Assembly: GCA_022453515.1 (NCBI GenBank)
Contig: JAJNNY010000045.1
Span: 124,001-188,000 of the forward strand
Reading direction: 5' to 3'
DNA: 64,000 nt
DNA from: Astrocystis sublimbata
Taxonomy: Eukaryota; Ascomycota; Sordariomycetes; Xylariales; Xylariaceae
How positions within the stretch are numbered: the stretch's first letter is position 1; each line of letters starts with the position of its first letter. Position numbers and translations under genes: made by a program. Shown here in pieces: positions 1 through 10,184 of the stretch. A model generated the notes under the pieces. That model had not been told where the DNA came from and ran no database searches. It worked only from the letters and a program-made list of their open reading frames with translations.

Positions 1-1400
1 CCCGAACACGGGGGCTATGGTGTGGCGGGAGCCGTACGGTGTTGTGTTGGCGATTGCGCCTTGGTGAGTGGCCCCCCCCCCCCTTTTTTTTTGCAGATGC
101 AGATGCACATCCGTGTGTAGATGCAATTTAGTTACAATTATCCATGATGGATCGATGAACTGGATGGATGATACATCGAAAGGCTAATCCCGAGACCAGG
201 AATGCACCGTACATCCTGGGCACCCGGGCCGTGCTGAACCCTCTTGCGGCGGGATGCACGGTCGTGCTGAAGGGAACCGAGACCGCGCCCCGGGTGATGC
301 ATGCCATCGCGTCCGTCTTCCAGGAAGCCGGTCTGCCGAAGGGCGTGCTGAACTTCATATCCACCAGCCCCGCGAATGCGGCCGTTGTGACAGAAGCTCT
401 CATCGCGCATCCGCAGATCAAGAAGATCAATTTCACGGGAAGCACGGGTGTGGGACGAATCAGTAAGTATATTGCCATTGGAAACTAGCCAAGCTTAGGA
501 GGGCTTTTGTTTCAATTTACTTACACCAATTGTCACTTAGTCGGTAAATTGGCCGGCCAGCATCTTAAGCCCGTAGTCCTGGAACTCGGCGGCAAAGCCC
601 CCGCCATCGTATGGGAGGACGCGAACCTGGATCTCGCGGCAGAGTGCTGCGCGCGCGGTGCCTTCGTGGCCTCCGGGCAGGTGTGCATGAGCACGGAGCG
701 GATCATCGTGCACAGCAAGGTCAGCGGGGCCTTCCAGACGAAGTTTAAAGCCGCCGTAGAGAAGATGTTTCCCGAGGCCCAGGTGCACATCAACACGGCC
801 GGGGTCGAGAAGAACAAGAAGCTAGTGCAGGACGCCGCGAGCAAAGGCGCAACGATACTGACGGGAGATTTCAATGCCCAGGAGTCGTCGAGTACGCGCA
901 TGCGGCCCATCGTTGTGGCTAATGTGACGCCGGAGATGGACATCTACAAGACCGAGTCGTTTGGCACAACGGTGAGCGTGCTTGAGGTCGACACCGAAAA
1001 AGAGGCGCTGCGCATTGCCAACGACACTGAGTACGGCCTGTCGTCTGCCGTGTTCACGGAGGACTTGAGGATTGGCCTGCGGCTTGCCAAGGGGATAGAG
1101 ACTGGCGCGGTCCATATCAACGACATGACGGTTCACGGTATGTATTCCTTTTCCCTTTCCCTCGTCCTCGTCCTCTTACTCTTCTTTTGGCAATTCTTGG
1201 GCAAGCATATCCCCTGTTGTATAAGTGAATGCCCAGAGGGCATTGATCACGTTACCAACGGCAGTAGCTGACATTGTGACTCGGCAGACGAAAGCAGCCT
1301 ACCCCATGGGGGAGCCAAGGCCAGTGGCTACGGAAGATTCAACACTTCGGCCGGGCTGGAAGAGTGGTTGAGGACGAAGACGGTGACCTGGAAAGGCTAG
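1..1400 (+). CDS. Aldehyde dehydrogenase, vanillin/salicylaldehyde type (5' partial)
   Basis: NAD(P)-dependent oxidation of an aldehyde to its acid. Exons 1-63, 200-462, 541-1137 and 1288-1400 keep one frame and give 344 residues; roughly the first 140 of a usual 480 lie outside the window. Visible motifs are REPYGVVLAIAPWNAP, FTGSTGVGR at the cofactor fold, LELGGKAP with the general-base Glu, and GQVCMSTERI with the nucleophilic Cys. The C-terminus MTVHDESSLPHGG followed by KASGYGRF resembles the salicylaldehyde/vanillin dehydrogenase branch (NahF/Vdh-like) rather than betaine-aldehyde enzymes; the substrate is inferred only from this. The introns have GTGAGT, GTAAGT and GTATGT donors. The first intron carries a C-run followed by a T-run (about 71-93). 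No defect is seen in the part present. Confidence 0.93.
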
Positions 1401-1566
1401 TTCATGCGTTGGCGGTTCCGATTTTTATGCAGGCAAGCGGAGCAAGCGACAATAGGAATCTTGGTCATTCTTGTCTATTCGAGTCTCCTTCAACTACCGT
1501 ATATTTTCGTATTTCAAGGTTGCCTTCAGGGTCCCCTCTTGTGATATCGATGCATTGCAGCCTTCC

Positions 1567-2709
1567 ATGTCGCGTGTCACGTGTAATATCAGCTCGTTCG
1601 CCACGAATGTGCAGCCACGTAGATACCCTATTCTTGGGGTCTCGTTCGTCGATTACAAATCAGACCATTTGGCCGTGAAAATGTTGACCCTAGACGGGTT
1701 CCTGAATAAAGCAGGTTTCAATGCGAAATCCCAGCTGAACGTTGAGGATGTATGGTTGTGTGAGCCGTTCGTTTACCTCATGCCGATCCAGACACCGATG
1801 TTCATGCCCCCCAATCGTACCAGAAATTCATCTGATGTGGTTCAAATAACGGTAGGCGACATTGTCACGTAAGAGGCACATAGGTGTGGGACTGATATCA
1901 AATGGCATACATAGACGAGCTGTCAAGCGCACTTGAAAGTCCCAGCAACCACAGAGCGTCGTGGGTAACTTGCGAAGCATAACGCAGCCCGTCTCCTATG
2001 TCGGATGCAGGGCACTTACAGACAGACCCCACTGGGCGTCGGCTTTGCGGGGATGGCTATGGAAGCTTCAAATCCGTCTAGGTTTGGTAGCTCCAGTCTC
2101 GGGGGATTTGTGGTTAGCATTAGGTACAAAGCCAGGAACGAGGCACGTGTATAATGTCACTATTCGCAAGCGGCAATTATCTTTGATAGACTCTCGCACG
2201 CATGTAGGATGGGCGGAGGTCTCTGCGGCTACTCAGCACCACGTTGTCGCTGAGATAAGAGAGAGGGTGTCACCATGTTTTGATAGGCTAATCAATGATG
2301 ACGAGATCAGATACGATCTGCTAAACGCCGATACGCAGGCTTGATCAGCTCTATACTCGGCAACCAACCGAGGAGTATAGGCAGGGGTAACCGATACAGT
2401 ACCGCGGTGAAGATGCTGGTAGGTATGTTTCTCCAACCAATTCGGTGTGGGCGCATAGACCTCTTAAATATAGCTGAAGAAGGTTATCAAATCGTCGAGC
2501 AGCTGATCAGGAGCACCCCGTCTAGTCCAGCGGGAATATTTAAGGGCCCGGAATCTGGGGTAGCTTCCAAGGTTTCTTGCCTTCGAGGCAAGGTAAACGA
2601 GCAGTTCAATGTCATCATCTACCGACCCTCATGGGAAGAAGATTGGTCCTGTGATGAATCCACGGCCCTCCAAGAGTGCGATGATGAGTTTGATAACTTA
2701 CCTAAGTAG
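1567..2709 (+). pseudogene. Unresolved ORF trio, possible decayed or spliced gene
   Basis: Three plus-strand open stretches follow one another: an ATG-started one at 1567-1872, one open over about 1955-2344, and one open over about 2302-2709. The first two can be joined in frame by an intron with a GTAAGA donor at about 1870 and an acceptor just before the GTC-GTG at about 1958. No good donor connects the second to the third, which are in different frames and overlap. I recognise no domain. Residue composition is protein-like rather than low-complexity. This could be a gene with an intron I cannot place, a frameshifted relic, or chance. It begins only about 170 bases after the aldehyde dehydrogenase stop. 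Confidence 0.25.
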
Positions 2710-4182
2710 GTACCTATATAAAGGTATATAAGGATGAATGAATCTCTCCGCCCAGTGTGCGTCCTTGGTTTTCGAGATCAATTGCTAGACACTCGGGAAT
2801 TGCACTTGCAGCCTAGGGCATTCGAGGTAGGCATGGTATCAGAGCAACAAAGCTAAGATCAGATAATAGAAATAGGGTAAGGACCATCGCGTGGGTGCAT
2901 GGGTGATCTTCATTCCGAGGTACACTGTTGCATGCATGCTGCATGATTTACCGTCCTCGCTTGCAATGCAACCTTGTGAGTGATGGATATAGCTCTTCTT
3001 CTTTCCACAGCCGCGATACACGAAAAGCCGAAGGCACTTGAGCTGGTGCAGCACGGAAATAGTAAACAATACCGACACGGAACCGGCTCGGAAGTGGCTG
3101 GACATGTCCGCGTCTTGCCGTTATGAGAATTTGAGAATTTGAAACCGGTGAGGAGCGGCTCGAGGGCAGTACGACGCATGACGATGTCACACCGTGACCC
3201 TTTCCGCAGTTCGGCCGCAACAGAGGCGTCATCTCGTAATACTCGGAACGATGTACGTGGGGAAGCAGGGGAAGCTCGTCTGTCCTTTGTTGAGCTCGAG
3301 TGCTGTCAACCGGGGGGAGGATGGAGCTCGAGGGTCCAGACTCCAGAGTGCTTGTCCCTGCGACGAGCCCCCGCCGAGCCCGCGACCCCTCGCCCCCAGC
3401 CCCCCGCCATCCCCAGCTTTTAGGGGTTGCCTGATCAGGCAACCCGGCCGTCAAGATCCAGCAGCCCCTCCTTCACCCTCCCAGCTAAAGAGAATGCAGA
3501 TGTAATTGACCCCACCACCGCCTAGCCGCAGAGCTCTAAACCTTATGGCTACAACCCAGCTCGCCAGCTAGCAATCAACCATTCCGTGGTCCCGTCACCC
3601 CGTCAAAGAAACCATCGGGCTCCCAAGCGACAAGGAGAGAGCTCCTTACCGCAGGGCCTACCGTTCCCCTCAATGTACTCTTTGCCCTACCCTTGCAAGT
3701 TTACCAACAGCACGGAGAATATGGATCGTCGGGATATGATAGGTCCTGAGCTGAGATCATTCATTACACCACTCTGAGACCATCCAAGGTTAGACCTGGC
3801 AAGCTCGATTCTCGTGAGCGCGCACGAAGCCCACACGAATGATGCAAGCGTACTACTAGTATATGGACATGGACTTGGACATGTCTTATCCCGTCAATAC
3901 GATCGCGTGGCACGATGGTGGGTAATGTAAGGAGGGGGCCGACTGACTGTACACGACGACAGTACACTGTATGACGCCGACCCAGCCTGCTTCCGTTCGG
4001 GAAACACGCCCATCGTGAGAAAAAATATCTGCTACCCGCGTGACAACAATGGATCCATACTCTCTCTACCTGTGCCTAGCCAAATGCTAGCCGAATTGGC
4101 CGTCTCGCTTCTCTGCCTTTGCCCTCTTCTGTATACTGTATCCCCGGATGTCTATCCTTCCTTGGACGTGGCAGAAGGGAGG

Positions 4183-4190
4183 TATATAAA
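4183..4190 (+). promoter_or_regulatory. TATA-like box of the SDR gene
   Basis: TATATAAA lies about 215 bases upstream of the ATG at 4405, followed by a leader that is C/A rich (CACACCCTAACAACTAAC). Position and sequence fit a TATA-type promoter with a leader of normal fungal length. The transcription start is not visible. Confidence 0.5.
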
Positions 4191-4404
4191 CTGACACCCC
4201 CAAGGTTGCCACTACACTAGCATATTGCGAGCCATTATATCCCTCGTCAAGGAAGATCCTCCTCAACCCATAAAGATCCTTTGTTCCCATCTCACACTTT
4301 GGAGGCAACGGTCTATCTAGTATCTCACACCCTAACAACTAACATACCAACTCACTTTGACATGAGCAATTGAGCAAGAGGCATCACAATCATCGGAATC
4401 CACA

Positions 4405-5655
4405 ATGTCAGCAACCATGTCCAAAGCCCCCCGAGTCGTGCCATCGCTCGGGAGACTTGCGCGAGAGACACCAAGGACTGTCTCGGGAGGAGCCGTTGCC
4501 CTTCGAGCAGCAGGAGCTGTGCCATTGAGGCACCGGCACATGAACGGTAGCCAGGCACGGTACGCATCATTTTCCTCTTCATCAAAGCCGTCTCAATCGA
4601 GGTCATATGCCACAACAACAACTCAATCGCCTCCCAAAGGCATATTACCCGAATTTGATCTGCAGGGGAAGGTCATAGTAGTATCAGGCGGGGCCCAAGG
4701 ACTAGGCGTTATCCAGGCAGAGGCGCTCTTAGAAGCCGGCGCCACGGGTATGCATATCCCGATTCTTCCACATCTCCCTCACTTGAAATCAAACAAGTTT
4801 CTAACACTTACGTTGGAAATCCCCAGTCCACGTACTCGACCGGCAACCCGAACCAGGGGCAGGCTCGTACTTCCAGCGGGTCGCGCAGCGGGCGCGGGAC
4901 GAGCTCAACACGGCGATAGTGTATCACCAGGTCGATGTGCGGGATGGAGTCGACAAGCTAGACGCAATCGTGGAGAAGATCGCACAGAAGCACGGCCGCC
5001 TCGACGGTCTGATTGCGGCGGCGGGCATCCAGCAGGAGACGCCTGCGCTGGACTACACGGCGGCGGACTCGGACCGCATGCTAGGCGTCAACGTAACGGG
5101 TGCCCTGATGACGTCGCAGGCGGTGGCGCGCCAGATGATCCGCCTCGGTAAGGAGGGTAGCATCATCCTGATCGCCAGTATGAGCGGCACCGTGGCTAAT
5201 CGCGGTTTGATCTGCCCGTGAGTTGTCCTTCACCCCTCTCCCATCTTCTCAAAAAGCGCCTCGATTCTCGGAATGAAGCAAAGAAGATGGGCAAAAATGT
5301 GCAGGGCTTGTATATATATATAGTTCGTTTCAACCGGTGTACTGACGCAATCAACAGAGTATACAACGCCTCAAAAGCAGCCGTGATCCAGCTGGGCCGC
5401 AACCTAGCGATGGAGTGGGGTGTCAAGGGCATCCGGGTAAACACCATCTCGCCCGGGTACATCGTGACGGACATGGTGAGGAAGCTCTTCGACCAGTTCC
5501 CGGAGCGCGAGACCGAGTGGCCCAAGCAGAACATGCTGGGCAAGCTCAGCAAGCCCGAGGACTACCGCGGCGCCGCCGTCTTCCTGCTCAGCGACGCTAG
5601 CCGGTTCATGACGGGGGCTGATTTGCGCATGGATGGCGGACATGCTGCGTGGTAA
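4405..5655 (+). CDS. Short-chain dehydrogenase/reductase with mitochondrial-type presequence
   Basis: Classical NAD(P)(H)-dependent SDR. Exons 4405-4747, 4827-5217 and 5358-5655 give 343 residues. Residues 1 to about 80 are rich in Arg/Ser/Ala/Thr with few acidic residues, like a matrix-targeting presequence. The Rossmann fold then starts at FDLQGKVIVVSGGAQGLG (GxxxGxG). LIAAAGIQQ takes the NNAG position, IASMSG supplies the catalytic Ser, and VYNASK gives Tyr247 and Lys251. RVNTISPGYI and a C-terminal MTGADLRMDGGHAAW are typical of the sorbose reductase/arabinitol dehydrogenase branch. Those relatives usually lack a presequence, so the N-terminal extension is the unusual part; mitochondrial location is inferred. 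A second in-frame ATG at 4417 barely alters the protein. Substrate unknown, probably a polyol or ketose. Confidence 0.92.
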
Positions 5656-5937
5656 ATAGCAACGCAGAAGACGGGTGTTTTCGAGATAGCCCAGTCCCAA
5701 GACAAGGGGTGACTTCCAAGCCGAGGAGGAGTTTGAAGAAAGGAAGCGGATTGTTTATTAGAGCAATGGAGGCGGGGACGGTGTTCAGGTGTCAAACCTA
5801 TCTATGAATTTTACCAGTTGGTCGGAACTGTGTATATCATACACATGAAGACACTTTGATTTGATTGATTCTTCTTGCTCTGTCGTAGTATTGATATCAA
5901 CTGCTAAGGTCCAAAAACTTCCCAAATACCAGAACCA

Positions 5938-6778
5938 TTACTCATGCAACCCACCCCAAGTCTGCTTCGCCGCCCCCACGATGGGAACAGCAACACCCCT
6001 CGGCCCCAACCGCTTCACCACGCCTTTCTTCAGCCCCAGCCTCGCCTCGATGTCAGCAGCTTCCGCACCGCTATTATGCAACAGCAACACCTTTCGCAAC
6101 AGCCCCGCGTCCAGGAACTCGCGCCCGCGAGAAGGGTCTGCGAACTCGGCCTCGGCGCGCGCCTGGAGATCGCGGCGGGCTTCGAGGGCGCTGAGGGTGC
6201 GGTTTCGAGGGGCGGCGGGGTGGAATGCTGTTTGGGGGTTGGATGTTGGGTTTGTTGAAGAGGTGGATGTGGATGTGGTAGTGGTAGTGGTGGTGGTGCC
6301 TGTCTTTGGCGACGACAGAGAGGATGATATTTCGGTGTATGTAGACGATGGCGAGGGCCCGGTGTAGGGACCTGCTGTGGATGACTTGGATAATGTCGGG
6401 AAGGGCGTCGCGACGCCCATTTTTCGTAATCGCTCTGCGTACGGGGCGTTGGTGCTTGCGTTTAGGTCGTGGCTGGGGTCGAGGTCCGGGTCTTGTCCGT
6501 CGCGGCGGATGGCTGTTGGTGGGGTGTATTCAGCGTTGGAGATCGATAGATCGCCAATTACATTAGGTAGTGTGGAGTGAGGCCTCATGGAGTGGGTAGG
6601 TAGGTAGGTATCACGAACCATCGTCTTTGGCGCTCTTTGCTCCCGCCTGTCTACCTGCTCGAGCAGCATATCCTGGCCCTGAAGTTGGCGGTGGCGGTGG
6701 CGGCACGGCGCTTCCGGGCGCTCGGGTTGGGAACTTGCGCGACGCTGCTTGCGCCGGCTTCGAGGCTTTTGCGCCCAT
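5938..6778 (-). CDS. Conserved fungal protein with N-terminal myristoylation-like motif
   Basis: Two exons, 6619-6778 and 5938-6512, give 244 residues. The start is MGAKASKPAQAASRKFPTRA: Gly2 with Ser6 fits the N-myristoylation consensus and nearby Lys/Arg would help membrane binding. A Pro-rich stretch follows, then after the splice AIRRDGQDPDLDPS, the segment YAERLRKMGVATPFPT, an eight-Thr run inside a Ser/Thr linker, and a C-terminal helical region (LLRKVLLLHNSGAEAADIEA) ending GVVKRLGPRG that could form a helix-turn-helix-like fold. The donor is the weak GTTCGT at 6618; I chose it because it restores a continuous KDDAIRRDG segment and the alternatives break phase or need a 31-nt intron. 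A longer unspliced ORF (from 6669) exists but would lose the N-terminus. Function unknown; the family recollection is from memory and unverified. Confidence 0.7.
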
Positions 6779-7470
6779 TCGGAATGGGAGTGGGAGGCTT
6801 GGGGAAGCTCTGGCAGCTAGCTGTGTTATACTTTCTGGCGCACGAGGTTCACAGAACAGACTGCTGCTTCGTTTTTTTCTGTTCTCAGAATCGTGAATGC
6901 AATTCTTGTTGTTAAGTTCTGGCCATCGGGTCGTATGATTGTAGGATCGGATTGTGAAAGAATGGGAAATGCGGCTTGCAAGTATGATGCTAAAATTAAT
7001 TGGAAGATGGATATTCTACAATGACGTTTTCTCCGATGCCGAAATTCTGGAGCTGGAATCGGCGCCGCTGCAGCTTGCTAATGCTTCATCGTGATTGGTC
7101 GATAAGAGAGCTCCATGCCCCGATATGGAGTTCCCTCATCCTAGCCCTTAGGTGTCATTGTTCACCCTTGCTCGTTTACCCCATATCCAACTTTCGCATC
7201 GTCAACCCTGTTGAATCACAGGGCATGAGCCTCATTTTTTCAAACACATAATGGTAGGGCAAGCGCGGAATGAGAAACACTGATTTGCAAAACTGCGTGT
7301 AGGTTAACGCGCTGTCACAAGGTGAGCCAAATCGCCTACTTGACCTGGTGCAATTCCATGACCGAAGGGGAATATCGAGAACAACGAGAGAGCACGGGGA
7401 GCGAATGGAAAAAACTTCGAAACAACAATTGTCATAAGTAAATCTAGTATGGGCATTGCGATACACAAGA
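6779..7470. other. Intergenic region (692 bases)
   Basis: Lies between the start of the myristoylation-motif gene and the 3' end of the next minus-strand SDR. It should contain the promoter of the former and the terminator of the latter. Short ORFs on both strands lack motifs. No repeats or RNA genes seen. Confidence 0.5.
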
Positions 7471-8696
7471 TCAACTGTATGGCTTCACCTGCTCCTCCGT
7501 CCACTCCCAGAACTTGCGCGTCGCTCCCGTGCCTCCCTCGGCTTCTAACACCTTCGCCTTGTCCAGGTCTTCTCGTATGGGATAGATACGACCGAAGGGG
7601 ACAACTGCAATACACTCCATTAGCCTCTATCTATGATAGCATTCGTGTTTAGATGAGCGACGACTTACCCCAACAGCCAGTGTTGCTCATCGTAATATCG
7701 GGCGAGAGGCCCGCGTAGAGCTCCGTGCACGCTCCGTCCTCCGGCGGGTACATCATGAGCTTGATCCCCATCCTCATCATGACGCCTTGGTCACGATACA
7801 GCTCGGACTGCAGATTCCCCGGGTTCACCCCGACGCTCACTATGCCGTCGGCCTCGTGGCGCATCGCGTACTCGACGCTGTGCGCCCAGTTGCCCACCTT
7901 GCTGCGCCAGTACCTCTCGACGCCGGATTTCTTGCGAAGGAAGTCGACCGACATCATTTCTGCTGTTGCGCCGATGTCCTTGATGGCGTATAACTCCGAT
8001 GCCTGCGAGCCGACCCATATAACGCGTACCGTGTTTGGTGATTCCCTGGGTTACTCTCGAATTAGTCCTTTCCTGAAAATTGGCGCCTTGATGCTAGGTT
8101 TGGTGAACATATTGATGCTTACACTTTGGCTGTCGAGGCCAGCAGAGGCGTGAGTAGTTTTGCCAGCAAGAAGCCTCCGAGGACATTGACGCCGACATGC
8201 TGCTCGTGGCCTTGTGGGGTAATGACCAGGGTCTCCTCAGACGACAGGACGCCCGCGTTGTTGAACAGCACATGCAACTTTCTCTCTTTGGTGAGGAATT
8301 GCTCGACGGTCGGTCGGATGGAGGCTAGATCTGCGAGATTCAAACGCAGGAAAGTCAAGGCTCCCTTGGAAGTTGGAAAGGCGTTCTTGATATCGGCGAT
8401 GGCCTTCTCCGTCTTGTCGGCGGAGCGGGCGAGCATGTAAACGTGGGCATTTTTGCAGTACAGCTTCTGCGTCAACTCCTTGCCTGTGACGTTGTGATCA
8501 TGGACACGTTGTCAGTCAGTACGTCTTGCCTTATTTACACGTGAGGACTGAAGTTTCCTTCTGAAAAGCTCGACTCACCAACTCCAGCGCTCGCGCCGGT
8601 GACAATATAGACCTTGCCGGAAAGATCTGATAGCGAGGACTCTGTGAAGTGAGGCTTCGGTGGGAATGTCTGCGTTAGAATACTCTTGAACGACAT
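7471..8696 (-). CDS. Retinol-dehydrogenase-like short-chain dehydrogenase
   Basis: NAD(P)-dependent SDR of the WWOX/retinol dehydrogenase-like group. Exons 8579-8696, 8123-8483, 7669-8045 and 7471-7604 give 329 residues, all phases consistent. The cofactor motif is TGASAGVG (residues 33-40), with NNAGVLSS at about 114-121, a Ser in VGSQAS (about 173-176) and the YWRSK catalytic pair Tyr205/Lys209. NPGNLQSEL follows the active site as in relatives. The N-terminus MSFKSILTQTFPPKPHF precedes the Rossmann fold without a signal peptide. Homologues often sit in metabolic clusters, but no backbone enzyme is near. Substrate unknown; probably a lipophilic alcohol or ketone. Confidence 0.92.
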
Positions 8697-10184
8697 TGTT
8701 CCAGTGACAGGGGTAAGCGATATTGTAATATGGTAATATTCAAGACGTTGACTTGGAATCGCAGACCGATGGACTCTTTGCTGCTTTTGAGACGAACTGG
8801 AATGGGAGGTCGACTATTTATTTGCAGTGACATGTGCACATACCTCATCATTTCTGCACTGCGGATGCTTGCAACACTTAATAATCATTCATTTTCTCCG
8901 TCGCAATTGACCCTATCTTATTTTTTTTTTCTTTGTGTTTCCTTGCTTGATACTTGAAGCTGCGGATGAGCCCCTTGCGTCGAGCCAACTGGTGATGGTT
9001 CAACGGACCAATCAGAAGCCAGAGTTTCCGAGCGACGCCAATCAAGGTACCTTGTCGACTACTCATAGCCTTGTAAGTTGTGTAGGTATTCGGTTGTTGG
9101 TTTCTTAAGTCCGCCGTCCGACAAATCCGTGCCGTCCGATTGCACTTTTAGGGTAACTTGGGAGTACGTCGTACGTCGAAAATGGGAGAAAGAGGAATTA
9201 AGTGTAGGGGAATTACTTGAAATCTTGATATGGTTCATGCCGTTGGCAACAGTACCTAGGTAGTAAACGCGATGCTGTATGTAGCTTTACCAGGCACGAG
9301 GGGGCTGGATTAAATGGCCGGGTCCCTACCCACCCTCACGTCAACAATACAGTCTTCTAAAAAGGCACTTTCGTTCTTATTCAATTACTCTTTATAATAT
9401 TAAAATATTAGGCCGTTAAAACAGAATATATAGCTCTAAGAATACTAATAACAGGCTTTACTGTCTTAAAATAGTTGTTTGAACGTCTTATTAACGACTA
9501 CATGCGTGGGTGTTGGTAGGTGTTGATAGGTATCGACCCGGCCATTTAAAACTGCCCCCACGGGCCAGGGTCGGTGTTGCGAGATCAAAATGGGCAGTGC
9601 TACAATAAATAAGCCACAGACAATTTTTTAGCTAGTAGGAGTCCGAAGTAGAACTTCTCAAGCTACGCTTTCCCCTCCATTTACACAAATTGGAAACCTC
9701 CGCTCAAATAATACATAGTTCAAAAGTTTCGATCGGAAATATCTTACCTTCAGCATCACCATACTAGCCGATGCCAAGCCCACGCTGCCAGACAGCGCTC
9801 CGTGCTAATTACCCCAAGGCACGAACCTATACCCAACAATGTTATGAATAAAAGCGAGAAGCTGAGAATGCCTATAGTTTCACCAAAACGCATGGAAGTT
9901 CATCATCGCGTAGCTCAGATCTGTATCTGGAAATTCCTCGAAACGGACACCTTGAATCTCCTTCCTCATTGCTTCTGCTTCAGTCTTACATTTTGTTGCC
10001 AAAGTTTCGGCCCAGGATTTACCTTCCTACAAATAGTCACGGTACACAGCAGACAGCCCGATCACGTTTCAAAAATTTATACGGCACTCGTTGGATCATT
10101 GAAATTGTTACGATCAGAGAGTAGCTCGGAGTTAGCAGTCCCATGAATTCAGTGGACCCCTTGAACCGATTCTCTTTGATAAGT
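8697..10184. other. Intergenic region containing a MITE-like element
   Basis: About 1.5 kb between the SDR start and the amidase stop. It holds a 283-base inverted-repeat element (9289-9571) whose interior is AT-rich. The rest (8697-9288 and 9572-10184) shows only short unsupported ORFs and a T-run near 8921. The amidase terminator must lie within about 9900-10184. Confidence 0.6.
9289..9571. mobile_element. MITE-like element with terminal inverted repeats
   Basis: The two ends are inverted copies: 9289-9324 and 9535-9571. The inner 15 bases, TTAAATGGCCGGGTC, match perfectly on both sides, and the outer 20 or so match with about six or seven differences, including a shared run of five G and an outer ACC. 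The interior is strongly AT-rich (about 9360-9480) with no coding capacity, as in a nonautonomous DNA transposon or a RIP-degraded remnant. I cannot see a clear target-site duplication, so the exact borders and superfamily are open. Confidence 0.55.

Larger units (their letters stand above)
1401..4404. other. Intergenic region with unresolved ORF trio and SDR promoter
   Basis: About 3 kb between two plus-strand genes. The first 1.3 kb holds three successive plus-strand open stretches in two frames (listed separately). From 2710 to 4404 I see no convincing gene. ORFs near 2948-3505 on both strands overlap each other, are rich in Pro/Arg/Ser because of local GC skew (3360-3420), and lack any motif. 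The final 250 bases look like a fungal promoter and leader with a TATA-like box. Confidence 0.6.

Noticed and set aside
2948..3505. ORFs on both strands near the GC-rich patch
   Set aside because: Long frames arise from local GC skew and Pro/Arg/Ser codons; they contradict each other on the two strands.
5938..6669. Unspliced 243-codon frame as the full gene
   Set aside because: It reads through the intron and replaces the conserved-looking N-terminus; the spliced model starting at 6778 is more coherent.
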